A DNA stretch of 64,000 nt from JACMLD01 sp963705285 (lineage in GTDB: Bacteria > Bacteroidota > Bacteroidia > Chitinophagales > Chitinophagaceae), in contig OY970066.1 in the NCBI GenBank assembly GCA_963705285.1, forward strand, positions 1,054,001 to 1,118,000, in the 5' to 3' direction. How positions within the stretch are numbered: the first letter of the stretch is position 1; every line of letters starts with the position of its first letter. The notes under the pieces are model-generated. The model had not been told where the DNA came from. It worked only from the letters and a program-made list of their open reading frames with translations, and ran no database searches. Shown in pieces: positions 17,567 through 27,100 of the stretch. Position numbers and translations under genes: made by a program.

Positions 17567-17776
17567 ATGGCAAACCTTCCGGTTCACCCGCCCTTAAGTA
17601 ATGTGCAGGCAGAATTGCTTAAGCTATTTTCGGCACAAATACCAGAAAACCACCTTCTGGAGCTTAAACAGGTAATGGCCAAATTTCTGCTTGACAAGGG
17701 CCGGGATAAGGCGGATAAAATATGGGATATAAAAGGTTATTCAGACGAAGAATTACAGCAAATGCTGAATAAATGA
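17567..17776 (+). CDS. Putative antitoxin of a PIN-domain toxin pair
   Basis: 69 residues, with a leading LSNVQAELLKLFSAQIPENHL and a C-terminal DKIWDIKGYSDEELQQML. Small proteins of this shape, ending in a DK.W..KG(Y/W)S.E motif, commonly precede PIN_3-type toxins in Bacteroidota as I remember. They would act by binding and blocking the toxin and repressing the operon. Its stop overlaps the toxin start in an ATGA arrangement. It lies on the opposite strand to the surrounding pigment genes. Confidence 0.7.
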   Translation: MANLPVHPPLSNVQAELLKLFSAQIPENHLLELKQVMAKFLLDKGRDKADKIWDIKGYSDEELQQMLNK

Positions 17777-18201
17777 TGATGCCTGCATTAAAAGTGGTGC
17801 TCGACACTAATGTAATACTTCGCTCTATTTCACGCCGTTCTACTTTTGCTATCATTCTCGATAAACTAAATGACGGCGCCTTTGAAATTTGGATTACCAA
17901 TGATATTCTATTAGAATATGAAGAAAAAATATCCTCCATTTTCTCCAAGGATGTTGCAGAATTAATTATAGGGGCATTGCTTTTATTGCCCAATGTTAAA
18001 AAGACAGAAATCCGTTATCATTTAAGTCTCATCACTTCTGATCAGGATGACAACAAATTTTCTGATTGTGCTTTTGCCGCTAATGTACATTTTCTTGTCA
18101 CAGACGATAAGCATTTTAATGTCTTGAAGACAATCCCTTTTCCAGCAATTAATACCATCACTTTAGAAAAATTTCGCGATTTTCTCATCAATGATGCATG
18201 A
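17773..18201 (+). CDS. PIN-domain ribonuclease, putative toxin
   Basis: 142 residues. The PIN fold acidic residues are visible: LDTNVILRS near the N-terminus, a Glu in DILLEYEEKI, and Asp residues in DDNKFSDCAF and LVTDDKHF near the C-terminus, as in the PIN_3 family. Such proteins are Mg-dependent RNases that act as toxins when the partner is lost. Translation is coupled to the upstream small gene by a 4 bp overlap. The gene looks AT-richer than its neighbours, which hints at acquisition, but I did not compute composition. Confidence 0.82.
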   Translation: MMMPALKVVLDTNVILRSISRRSTFAIILDKLNDGAFEIWITNDILLEYEEKISSIFSKDVAELIIGALLLLPNVKKTEIRYHLSLITSDQDDNKFSDCAFAANVHFLVTDDKHFNVLKTIPFPAINTITLEKFRDFLINDA

Positions 18202-18307
18202 TGTTTATGGATTGAAAAACATATTGCTGGAAAACGTTGCAACGCCTATGGCACCTGAATTAAAGAACTATTAGAATCTGCTACAAAATGGTGTAATGAT
18301 TACGATG

Positions 18308-19612
18308 CTAGTTCGTTTTTCCCCGGGTATCAATAAATTTTACCGGCTTTCTTACCCCTTCAGGAAATTGCATTTTTTGCATGGCCGCGGCGGCGATGTA
18401 TTTTATGTGCGGACTTACGCGCAGCCTGGCCTGTAAGTAGGCACGTATGCGGCGGTCTGTTTCTTCATTTTGCTGCGCAGGAAGAATGTGCAGCAGCACC
18501 TCGTCCATACCAATATCATTGCTGTAAACTTCTGCCACATAATCCAACACTTCTTCCATTTCATTTAGCAGGTCGAACAAAGCAGGCGGGTACAGGGTAG
18601 TGCCCTTATATTTTATCATTTGTTTTTTACGGCCAATCACCGGCGATAGCCGAAGCGTATTACGGCCACAACTGCAGGTTTCTTCTGAATGCATACAGAT
18701 ATCACCTGTTTTATAACGCAATAACGGCATTGCCTCCACGCCCAGTGTGGTAATGGTTACTTCGCCGGGTTCACCGGGCGGTACAGCTTCATTTTTTTCG
18801 TTTAACAGCTCTACCAATAACAAATCAGGGTTGTGATGACCACCCCGGCCAGCGCCGCATTCTGTAAAAGCGGTCTGCATTTCTGTGCTGGCATAGGTTG
18901 AATACAATTGAATGTTCCAGGCATCCGTAATTTTTTTGCCCAGTATGTTAAAGGAAAAATCTGTATTGCGGATATTTTCGCCAATGCAGATGGCTTTTTG
19001 TACCGAACTGCGGTTGATATCTATGCCATGTTCCTGGGCATACTGTATGAGCTTTAATATAAACGATGGAACACCCACAATGGCGGTTGGCTGTATCTTT
19101 TGTATGGTTTGCCATTGCAAAGATGGAACGCCGGGCCCCACGCGTATGATGCCTGCACCCATTTTGCGGATGCCAGCATAATATGCAATGCCTGCCATGA
19201 ATTGCCTGTCTAGCGTAAGCATTAACTGGTAAATATCAGACGGTTTGCCATCTGCACACAGAAAAGAACTGTATTCATTGAAAGCCAGCCGCTGTAAATC
19301 ATTTTCTGTTAGTGCAATGGTTACCGGGCTTCCCAGTGTGCCGGAGGTAGATGTGTATTCAATGATTTTATGTTTGGGCACACACAAAAAATCATCATTG
19401 TACTGTTGCAGGTCTTCTTTGGTAGTTACCGGCAGCTGTTGCAGGCCGGCCATGGTGTTGATGCCGGCAATATTGACTCCGGTGGCACTGAACAACCGTT
19501 TATAAAATGGGGAATGCGTTTGCAGGTACGTCAATGCCTGCTTTAATGCGGTTTCCTGCTGTTGCTTAATTACGTCTTTTGGCCGAAAGGCTGTTTCTGT
19601 AGAATAACTCAT
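18308..19612 (-). CDS. Adenylate-forming ligase (phenylacetate-CoA ligase-like) for aryl starter activation
   Basis: 434 residues from ATG 19612 (a TTG at 19627 would add five). It has AMP-binding P-loop YTSTSGTLGSPV, YASTEMQTAF, RYKTGDIC and a small Cys cluster in ETCSCGRNT, all as in the PaaK family. It would adenylate p-coumarate and load it onto ACP or CoA, like ApeH-type ligases in aryl polyene biosynthesis; the acceptor is unknown. It is separated from the lyase only by the toxin-antitoxin pair. A near-consensus promoter box (TATCTTTA) lies at 19633-19640. Confidence 0.82.
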   Translation of the reverse strand: MSYSTETAFRPKDVIKQQQETALKQALTYLQTHSPFYKRLFSATGVNIAGINTMAGLQQLPVTTKEDLQQYNDDFLCVPKHKIIEYTSTSGTLGSPVTIALTENDLQRLAFNEYSSFLCADGKPSDIYQLMLTLDRQFMAGIAYYAGIRKMGAGIIRVGPGVPSLQWQTIQKIQPTAIVGVPSFILKLIQYAQEHGIDINRSSVQKAICIGENIRNTDFSFNILGKKITDAWNIQLYSTYASTEMQTAFTECGAGRGGHHNPDLLLVELLNEKNEAVPPGEPGEVTITTLGVEAMPLLRYKTGDICMHSEETCSCGRNTLRLSPVIGRKKQMIKYKGTTLYPPALFDLLNEMEEVLDYVAEVYSNDIGMDEVLLHILPAQQNEETDRRIRAYLQARLRVSPHIKYIAAAAMQKMQFPEGVRKPVKFIDTRGKTN

Positions 19613-19632
19613 GGTGGTTGAATCCAAGGGCG

Positions 19633-19640
19633 TAAAGATA
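19633..19640 (-). promoter_or_regulatory. Near-consensus -7 box for the ligase gene
   Basis: The minus strand reads TATCTTTA, one mismatch from TAnnTTTG. It lies 21-28 bp upstream of the ATG at 19612, giving a short leader. Weak support alone. Confidence 0.3.
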
Positions 19641-19844
19641 GCCGATCTGCATGCTATTACTAAGTAGAAATTAGCCGCAGGTGCGCAGATTATTTGTCGA
19701 TGCTTTTGCAGGGTGATTGCATAGCGCAGTCCTACAGACTGCCTCTTATACCTACAAATTTGCTACCCATAAAATGTTCCTACGGAACATGACTGGTTAT
19801 CGTTGACTGACGAAGGTTGAAGCGAGCTCCTCGTTTGGTTAGTA

Positions 19845-20570
19845 GGTAGAAATTAGCCGCAGGTGCGCAGATTTTTTATTGTTATAAGGCAGGGGCAAGC
19901 CCTGCCCCTACTTGCGTGAACACCTGCCACCGACAAACAATCAATCAGCATACATCATAAAAGTCATGAAAATCTGCATTCCATTAACAAGGTAGAATTA
20001 GCCGCAGATGCGCAGATTATTTATTGTTATAAGGCAGGGGCAAGCCCTGCCCCTACTTGCGTGAACACCTGCCACCGACAAACAATCAATCAGCGTGCAT
20101 CATAAGGATCATGAAAATCTGCATTCCATTAACAAGGTAGAATTAGCCGCAGATGCGCAGATTATTTATTGTTATAAGGCAGGGGCAAGCCCTGCCCCTA
20201 CTTGCGTGAACACCTGCCACCGACAAACAATCAATCAGCATACATCATAAAAATCATGAAAATCTGCATTCCATTAACAAGGTAGAATTAGCCGCAGATG
20301 CGCAGATTATTTATTGTTATAAGGCAGGGGCAAGCCCTGCCCCTACTTGCGTGAACACCTGCCACCGACAAACAATCAATCAGCGTGCATCATAAGGATC
20401 ATGAAAATCTGCATTCCATTAACAAGGTAGAATTAGCCGCAGATGCGCAGATTATTTATTGTTATAAGGCAGGGGCAAGCCCTGCCACTTCCTGTGAGAA
20501 CAACTGCAGCTCAAAATGAATCAGCGTACATCATCACAATCATCAAAATCTGCGTTCCATAATCCGGGCA
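19845..20570. repeat. Five tandem units of 145 bp, each with a GGCAGGG/CCCTGCC hairpin
   Basis: Units start at 19845, 19991, 20136, 20281 and 20426, so the period is 145 bp (first unit 146). Each begins GGTAGAATTAGCCGCAGATG and contains a 7 bp stem GGCAGGG, loop GCAAG, then CCCTGCC (for example 20033-20051). Small variants alternate: units 1 and 3 read CAGCATACATCATAAAA near their ends, units 2 and 4 read CAGCGTGCATCATAAGG. This points to duplication of a two-unit block. The fifth unit is diverged after the hairpin. Confidence 0.9.
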
Positions 20571-20615
20571 AACGCATTTTCACACCTGCCTGCCGGCAGG
20601 CAGGTTTCCACATTG

Positions 20616-20990
20616 TCATATTTCAATTACCACCACGGCCGTGGCCATTGTTTTTACGTGCGACAATGAAACCGAAATTTTTCCTAACCCTTTTTGTTGC
20701 ATGGTGGCAGCAGTGGTGCCTGTTAATTGCAATACTGGTTTGCCATCCGGGGTATGGCTGATCTCAATTTCGTTAAAGGCGGTGCCGTTGATCCAACCTG
20801 TACCAGCTGCTTTAAAAAATGCTTCTTTGGCGGCAAAACGAGCGGCATAATGTTCATATTTATGCGTGGCGGCTTCGCAATAACTGATTTCACCAGCAGA
20901 AAAAACCAGTTCGCGAAAGCCCTGTTCCTTGCCAATCTTCTCAGCAATTCTTTCCACTTCCACCATGTCTATGCCAATGCCGGTTATCAT
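20616..20990 (-). CDS. acpS: Holo-[acyl-carrier-protein] synthase (AcpS type)
   Basis: 124 residues, the normal AcpS length. The motifs are complete: MITGIGIDMVEVERI with the metal-binding Asp at residue 8, then RFAAKEAFFKAAGTG with the second metal ligand Glu, and SLSHVKTMATAVVVIE at the end. It transfers 4'-phosphopantetheine from CoA to the Ser of ACPs. Its place at the end of the right-hand operon suggests it serves the two cluster ACPs, but it could also be the only AcpS of the cell. It starts 2 bp before the C45 hydrolase stop. Confidence 0.93.
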   Translation of the reverse strand: MITGIGIDMVEVERIAEKIGKEQGFRELVFSAGEISYCEAATHKYEHYAARFAAKEAFFKAAGTGWINGTAFNEIEISHTPDGKPVLQLTGTTAATMQQKGLGKISVSLSHVKTMATAVVVIEI

Positions 20991-20992
20991 AC

Positions 20993-22663
20993 TCAGGAGC
21001 TTGTTTTTTTAATGCAGGTTGCTATCTGCGCGTTGATATGATCCGTTTCCTGCTTGGTAGCAATTACTTTGGTAAGCGCTGTTTTGTAATACGGCAATGC
21101 CTCGGCGTATTTTTTTCGTTTAAACAGGTAATCGCCCGCCAATACCCAGGCGTGGTAATATTGCGGATTGGTATTTACCAGGCTGTCTGTGTTAATGGTT
21201 CCACCATCGGCAATCCGTTGTTTAAAACTTCTGAATAGTGTAAAATTCTTATAGCCATTCCCCAACAAAAAGCTGTCTGCAGGTATATTCAATGATGCTT
21301 CACAAATTTCTTTATTTTCTTTCATGCCTTTAAGGGCGAATACTTTTTTAAGATCATAGGCCACATACTGCCCTAATTGCCATGGACTGGTAGATACCCA
21401 TACCAGTAATTTTTTTGGTTCAAATACAATGGAGTGGTGTGCAATAAGCTGGTTAATGGCTTTTTCATTACCTAAACCTATATCTGCATTGTGCAGGCCG
21501 CGCCTGTCTCTCAGCAGGTCTACTGTTTTCTGCAGCGTATTGGTTCCATTGGTGTCTATCAGTTCCATTACTCTTTTGTACCGGTAGTCTGATGCACTTT
21601 CTTTTATCTGTTCCAAATTGGCCGCGCTGCCAGCAAGGTCTTTGCCCTGGAAATGGTTAGCGCAAACAATGTATTTTTTATTGGGATCATATACATCCAG
21701 CTGTTCCGGTGTTTTTTCAATGATGATGGCTTTATTATCTTCTGCTGAGCCAATTAAAAATGATTCTGACACAAACATGGTGCGTTTGCGCGCTATTGCC
21801 AGCGCTTCCGTGGTATTTCTTGCATATTGAAGTATTTCACGCGCCACCAGTGACACCGGTGTGGCTGAGGCCGATGGCAGGCTGGTCTTGTCTGCATTAA
21901 TGGTAACGGTTAGCCCCTTTTCGTTCATGCCAGAAACAGCACCAATAAAACCTCCCCAGGTAACGGTCATAAATTTGTACCCGTCAGACGGATTAAAAAA
22001 GGCAACAATCTTATCCTCTGCAAATTTATCGCCCACATAAAAATCAAAATTGCGGCCGATGATCATATTGCTATCCGTTGCAGCACCCCAGGTACCAAAA
22101 GAAGTGCAACCTACCAGCGCCATACTCTGCAGGGCATGCCCAATATCATGCGCCGCATGATAATTAAGAATGCGTTGATAATTGGAGCCAATATAATTGT
22201 ACTTGTCCGATGCCGCATTGGATACACCGTAAATCTCTTCTTTGTATTCTTCGGTAACATTATCTGTTAAGTGCCGGTTGAACCAACCGATAAAATATTT
22301 TAGGAAATGCCTGTAAAAATTGCTGGGCACCATTTTAGTGATCTGTTCATTAAAATGATCTTCCTGTCGCTGCACCAGTTCCTGGGTAAGTTTTCCATTG
22401 ATAACCCCGCGCTCATACGGCTTACCTTCTACATACAGTTCGTATAAACCGGTATTGCTTTTTCTAAACCAGTTATTGTTGATGGTATATAGCCCAGCTG
22501 ATGGCTCGCTCCTTTGCAATTGCAGACTGGAGATATCCGCCGGTTTCGGCGGGTCTACATGCGCAATAATGGCCAGCCATATAAAGCCAATCAACAACAG
22601 GCCTATAAAGACCAGCACCGTATACAGCAACCGTTTCCGGAATTTTCCCTTCTTTTTAAGCAT
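20993..22663 (-). CDS. C45-type Ntn-hydrolase/acyltransferase with membrane anchor and TPR-like tail
   Basis: 556 residues from ATG 22663; a TTG five codons upstream is less likely. A basic stretch and one membrane segment (LLYTVLVFIGLLLIGFIWLAI) precede an Ntn domain. The presumed autocatalytic nucleophile is the Cys in LVGCTSFGTWG, followed by IIGRNFDFY, as in the C45 acyl-CoA:6-APA acyltransferase family. The last ~70 residues (YYHAWVLAGDYLFKRKKYAEALPYYKTAL) look like one TPR. It may hydrolyse or transfer an acyl group outside the membrane; the substrate is unknown. It overlaps the flavoprotein gene by 8 bp. Confidence 0.75.
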   Translation of the reverse strand: MLKKKGKFRKRLLYTVLVFIGLLLIGFIWLAIIAHVDPPKPADISSLQLQRSEPSAGLYTINNNWFRKSNTGLYELYVEGKPYERGVINGKLTQELVQRQEDHFNEQITKMVPSNFYRHFLKYFIGWFNRHLTDNVTEEYKEEIYGVSNAASDKYNYIGSNYQRILNYHAAHDIGHALQSMALVGCTSFGTWGAATDSNMIIGRNFDFYVGDKFAEDKIVAFFNPSDGYKFMTVTWGGFIGAVSGMNEKGLTVTINADKTSLPSASATPVSLVAREILQYARNTTEALAIARKRTMFVSESFLIGSAEDNKAIIIEKTPEQLDVYDPNKKYIVCANHFQGKDLAGSAANLEQIKESASDYRYKRVMELIDTNGTNTLQKTVDLLRDRRGLHNADIGLGNEKAINQLIAHHSIVFEPKKLLVWVSTSPWQLGQYVAYDLKKVFALKGMKENKEICEASLNIPADSFLLGNGYKNFTLFRSFKQRIADGGTINTDSLVNTNPQYYHAWVLAGDYLFKRKKYAEALPYYKTALTKVIATKQETDHINAQIATCIKKTSS

Positions 22664-24164
22664 TGTTGATTTTTTCAATAATTGAATCGTTGCCCATTAT
22701 ATCCATACAAGTCATGATGCCACTGATGGTAGCGCCTAAAACGCCGTGCAGGTTAAGGTTTTGCCCGGTAAAAAAAAGGTTGGGCAATTTGGTGCGCGGT
22801 GGAATAAATGTTTTTAACGGGTCCTGGTAATCTTTCATAATGCCATACATAGAACCATCGTCATTGCCAATATAATCCCTGAACGAAAGCGGGGTAGAAG
22901 TGTAATAAGAAAAAATACAATCCCGGATACCCGGAAATTTTTTTTCTACTTCATCCAGTAATTGTTCCGCTTTTCTTTTTTTAAACGCTTCATAGTTTTC
23001 TCCGCGGTTGTTGACAGCAGACACGGTATTAAAAGTATGCTCCCATTCTTTTACCTCATCATAACGCATATACGTAAGCAGGCTTAATCCTTCGGCAAAC
23101 TCAGTGGTTTTTGATGTGGCGGGTACAAAAACACAATAGCCCAGGGGCCAGTTTTCTTCGGTATAATCGGCCATATTCCAAATCTGTCCTTCTTTGTGGC
23201 AATAGTAATTATGGTTGATATACCGGAACGTGTTTTTTTTGAATACGATGTTTACAATAAATGACGATACCGAGTTTTCCAGACTTTTCAGGCGTTTGCG
23301 GTATACTTTTTTAATGACGTCTGATTCCGTCATCTCCAGCGTTTTTACAGGGTGCATATTGCTGATAAAAATACCGGCATATAAACGGTGCCCGTTGGCC
23401 AGCTCCACAAAACTAATTTTGCCGTTTTCTTCCACAATCCGTTTTACTTCACTGTGCCGCAGTATTTCACCGCCCCTTTGCCTGATGTTGGCAGCCATAA
23501 TCTTCCCAATTTGCGAACCGCCGTCTACACACTTCCATGCACTTTCAATATAATGGTTTAATATCAGTGCGTGAACATAAAAAGGCGTTTTGTTGGGCTT
23601 GCCGGCATACAAATAGTTGTTACCCGCCAGCACAGCCTGTAAAGTTTTGTTGCTGGTTAAAGATTCAATAAAAGTTTTTGTGTCGATGCCCAGTACCGGT
23701 GTTTTTTCACTGTCGCTGCCAGCCCGCAAGTTGTAAAGCGGAAAACACTGGCATACTTCCTTTATCTTATTACAGTAAGCAATAATCGCTTTTTCTTCGC
23801 CCGGAAAATCAGCTATAAGCCTGCTGGCAAAATTTTCATAGCCCTGGGCATATACGTATTCTTTATTGTCACCGTCTATAATGATCTTGTCAAATACTGC
23901 TTCGTCCATTTTGCGGAGCTTCAGTTTGTCCATCAGCCCCAGGTATTTAAAAACCTGGTAAAGGTTTTGCCCTTTATCCAGCGCACCAATATAATGTACC
24001 CCAGAGTCAAATACCACTTTATCCCTGGCATAGGTTTGCAAAGAACCGCCAATCTGTTTGTTTTTTTCCAGTATGCATACCTTGTAACCTTCGCGACTGA
24101 GTATATCACCGCAAACCAGGCCTCCCATGCCGCTGCCGATTATTATGATATCATACTGCTCCAT
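22656..24164 (-). CDS. CrtI-like FAD-dependent oxidoreductase (phytoene desaturase/retinol saturase family)
   Basis: 502 residues. The N-terminal dinucleotide site DIIIIGSGMGGLVCG and ILEKNKQIGGSLQTY, and the C-terminal FTGQNLNLHGVLGATISG, are hallmarks of the carotenoid desaturase/isomerase and retinol saturase family. These enzymes add, remove or isomerise double bonds in polyenes, so acting on the aryl polyene chain fits well. The polyene itself can be built by KS/KR/DH chemistry, so the exact role is open. It overlaps both neighbours (14 bp with the exporter fusion). Confidence 0.82.
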   Translation of the reverse strand: MEQYDIIIIGSGMGGLVCGDILSREGYKVCILEKNKQIGGSLQTYARDKVVFDSGVHYIGALDKGQNLYQVFKYLGLMDKLKLRKMDEAVFDKIIIDGDNKEYVYAQGYENFASRLIADFPGEEKAIIAYCNKIKEVCQCFPLYNLRAGSDSEKTPVLGIDTKTFIESLTSNKTLQAVLAGNNYLYAGKPNKTPFYVHALILNHYIESAWKCVDGGSQIGKIMAANIRQRGGEILRHSEVKRIVEENGKISFVELANGHRLYAGIFISNMHPVKTLEMTESDVIKKVYRKRLKSLENSVSSFIVNIVFKKNTFRYINHNYYCHKEGQIWNMADYTEENWPLGYCVFVPATSKTTEFAEGLSLLTYMRYDEVKEWEHTFNTVSAVNNRGENYEAFKKRKAEQLLDEVEKKFPGIRDCIFSYYTSTPLSFRDYIGNDDGSMYGIMKDYQDPLKTFIPPRTKLPNLFFTGQNLNLHGVLGATISGIMTCMDIMGNDSIIEKINNA

Positions 24165-27100
24165 GGTGCACGTTGCGATGTTTTAATACAAAAACAATAT
24201 TCGACGTAAACTTTGATTCGTCAATCTCTGTACATTCCATTTCATGTGCGGAGGCAATTTCTTTAATGATATTGGCTGATAGAAAAGAAAGCCCCTGCGC
24301 TGTTGTTTTATTGAATCCAAAAATGTTTGTAGAAAATACTTCTGTCAGTTTGGTACCGCGGTGCCGTTTCTCCAGGTCTGCATTGCCATCCCGTATAATG
24401 ATAAGTCCATTGGGGTTGACACTGCGAATGCTTTTTTCAATAACAATTTTTTGCTGTTCCGGTTGCAGGTAATGCAAAATATCCATCATTACCACGGCAT
24501 CGTATTGTTCAAATGCGTAAGTGGTAATATCAGCCGCTATAAAATTAATGCCGGCATCTTTACTAAAACAATGATTGGCTGTGGCAATTTTCTGCTCGTC
24601 ATAATCTATGCCCGTCATGATGCGGGCGGGCGAAACAAAGCGTAGCATATAAGACATAAACCCATACCCGCAGCCAATATCAAGTATGCGGCCTGTTTGC
24701 GGCAGCAGTTCGTTAAATAACCGGTAATTTTTTTCCATACGCACTTTAATGCGCATATACCATTCCAGCACCGGCCCTTTGTAAATATAATTGTAGCGTA
24801 ACTGTTCGTTAAAGTAAGCAGGTTGTTCTTTTTGTTGTTTCAGGTTTTCAAATTCGTTCTTAAAATAACGGCTGATCTTTTTTGTGCGTTCTGCATAACC
24901 GGTACCGTACTGCTCATCGCCCGGTTTTATGCGGGGTAAGAATTTAAGCGTGATTTCACCGTCTTTTACCAGAAAATCATCTTTGCTGAGTGCGTAATGC
25001 GTGCCATGAATGAGTATGGGAAGTATATCCAGTTGTAATTTTTCGGCAACATAGAAAGCTCCTTTGTGAAAGCGTTTTAGATGTCCGTCCAGCGAGCGTG
25101 TTCCCTCAGGAAACACCACTACAGAATATCCTTGTTTAACGCGGGCTGCAATTTTTTCCAGCCCCTCTTCCGCATTCTCGGTGGTAGGAAAAAAATCTGC
25201 GGATCGCACCACGAAGCCCACAAAAGGCAGGTGCCAAACGCGTTTATTAATGAACAATATTACTTTGGGATGCAGCATCATGGCCAGCATTACATCCAGC
25301 GACGACTGGTGGTTACAGATAACTACGGCCGGGGTAGAAAAATTTTCTTTGAGCGGGTTAATGATACGCTTCTTTACATTGGGCATTATATACAACAGGC
25401 TCCACGAGAACTTTGACAGCAGCTTGTGGTATATCAGTTTCCCTTTTTCTTTATTAAACGGATACAATTTTACAAATACCAATGCCGTTAACGCTACCAC
25501 TACGCTCCCGGTGGCAAAAAAACAAAATGCAAAAGTAGATTTCAACAACCCCAAAAATGTCCAGGGAAACCGGCCGTTGCTAATACGGTTTTTTATCAGG
25601 AAATTAAACAGAAAGGGTATCATCAGCTGACCTATTACCACAACACATAAGATACCAATAATGGCTATGAGCGCAATGGATTGCAAGGCAGGGTGTTTGG
25701 CAAAAATGAGTACGCCCAACCCTGCAATGGTAGTAATGGCAGACAGCAGGATAGACGACTTGTAAGACGCCAGGTTTTTCTTGCCGGTTTTGTATTCCTG
25801 CAACAGGCCGTCCATTATAAAAAGGCTATAGTCATCGCCCAGTCCAAAAATCAATGCAGAAATGATAATGTTTACAATATTGAATGTAATGCCTAAAATG
25901 CCCATAATACCCAATATCCAAATCCAGCTGATAAACATGGGTATAAAAGAAACCAATGTAAGTTCTATGCGGCCATAAGAAACCAACAGTACTATAAACA
26001 CCAATACAGACGACATGAGTGCAATACTGCCAAAATCTGCATTAATGATTTCAACAAACCTGCCGGTGAGGTATTGTTTATCTATGACAGTAGTTGCGCT
26101 GTTGTTTTCAAACGCGTTGTACAGTTGCTGCCTGTTTTGAGGTGTTACTTTTACCAGGGTAATAACGGTGCTCTTGCCGGGCGTTTCAGTAATATAATCA
26201 TCCAGGAAGTGTGTGCGTATATCCGCCACCGCTGAGTCATTTACGGGTTCATATTGTTTGTTCAGCATGGTGCTGAAAGCATCAAAAGCGGTGGCCCTGT
26301 ATTTCAAAGCGTTTCCGGCTGTTTGTAAGTTGGCCAGTAATTGTTGTTTTTTTCCGGCACTCCAGTACTGGTTCCAGCGTTGAATCTTTTGTTGCTGCAT
26401 GTCACGGGAAAGTATAAACGAAGACACGCCTGAGTATTTGTTTATCACACCCTGCTGTTTCAAATCATCCAGCACGGCTACGGCCTGTTCATTTTTTTGA
26501 AGCGTTTCATCGAGGTTCTTGCCGGTAGAGATCAAATAAACCGATTGTAAAGACCATGCATTGATTGTATTGAGGCTGCTGTCTGCTTTCTTTAGTCTTT
26601 TGCTCATGTAGTTCATGCGCATCATATCCGGCTCAAACCTTACGTACCTTGCCGTGTACGCAAATACCACGGTTAACACTACAATCAATACAATGAGCTT
26701 TTTATTATGCTCCGGGCGCCAGCTGGCTACTTTATCAATCCAAGACACGCGCGGCAAAGCATTTTGATTTTCTGCTGACTTCGATACAATCAAATGCGGG
26801 AGAAAAATAAGCGAGCACAAAGAGGCGCCCACCAGGCTGAAAGCAGCAAATAACCCCAGGTCTTTCAGCATTTCTGACTGCACCAGCTGCAGGCACAAAA
26901 AACCGCCTACCGTTGTAAGGCTGCCCACGGTTAACGGCATGGTGAGGTCTGCAATCACCTGTTGTATGCTATGGGTATGCCGGTAATGATTAAAAACATG
27001 CAGCGAATAGTTTACTGCAATGCCCAGTATCACCGAACCTGTACCCAGCGCAATCACCGATATCTTTCCTTTTATAAAATACAGCAACGCCAATGAAAAC

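Larger units (their letters stand above)
19613..20615. other. 1.0 kb gene-free region dominated by a 145 bp tandem repeat
   Basis: No credible gene. The first part (about 19664-19720) carries a diverged start of the repeat with the AGCCGCAGGTGCGCAGATT core; the interval 19845-20570 is the tandem array described separately. Short palindromic DNA (CCTGCCTGCCGGCAGGCAGG) follows at 20585-20604, just before the acpS stop. This gap separates the ligase gene from acpS on the same strand. Confidence 0.7.

Noticed and set aside
18202..18307. A further gene after the toxin
   Set aside because: Short stretches resemble coding sequence (for example ELLESATKWCNDYD in one frame) but stops interrupt every frame; probably a decayed remnant.
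19845..20570. CRISPR array
   Set aside because: The repeats are 145 bp, near identical and directly adjacent, with no short repeats separated by unique spacers, and no cas genes are nearby.
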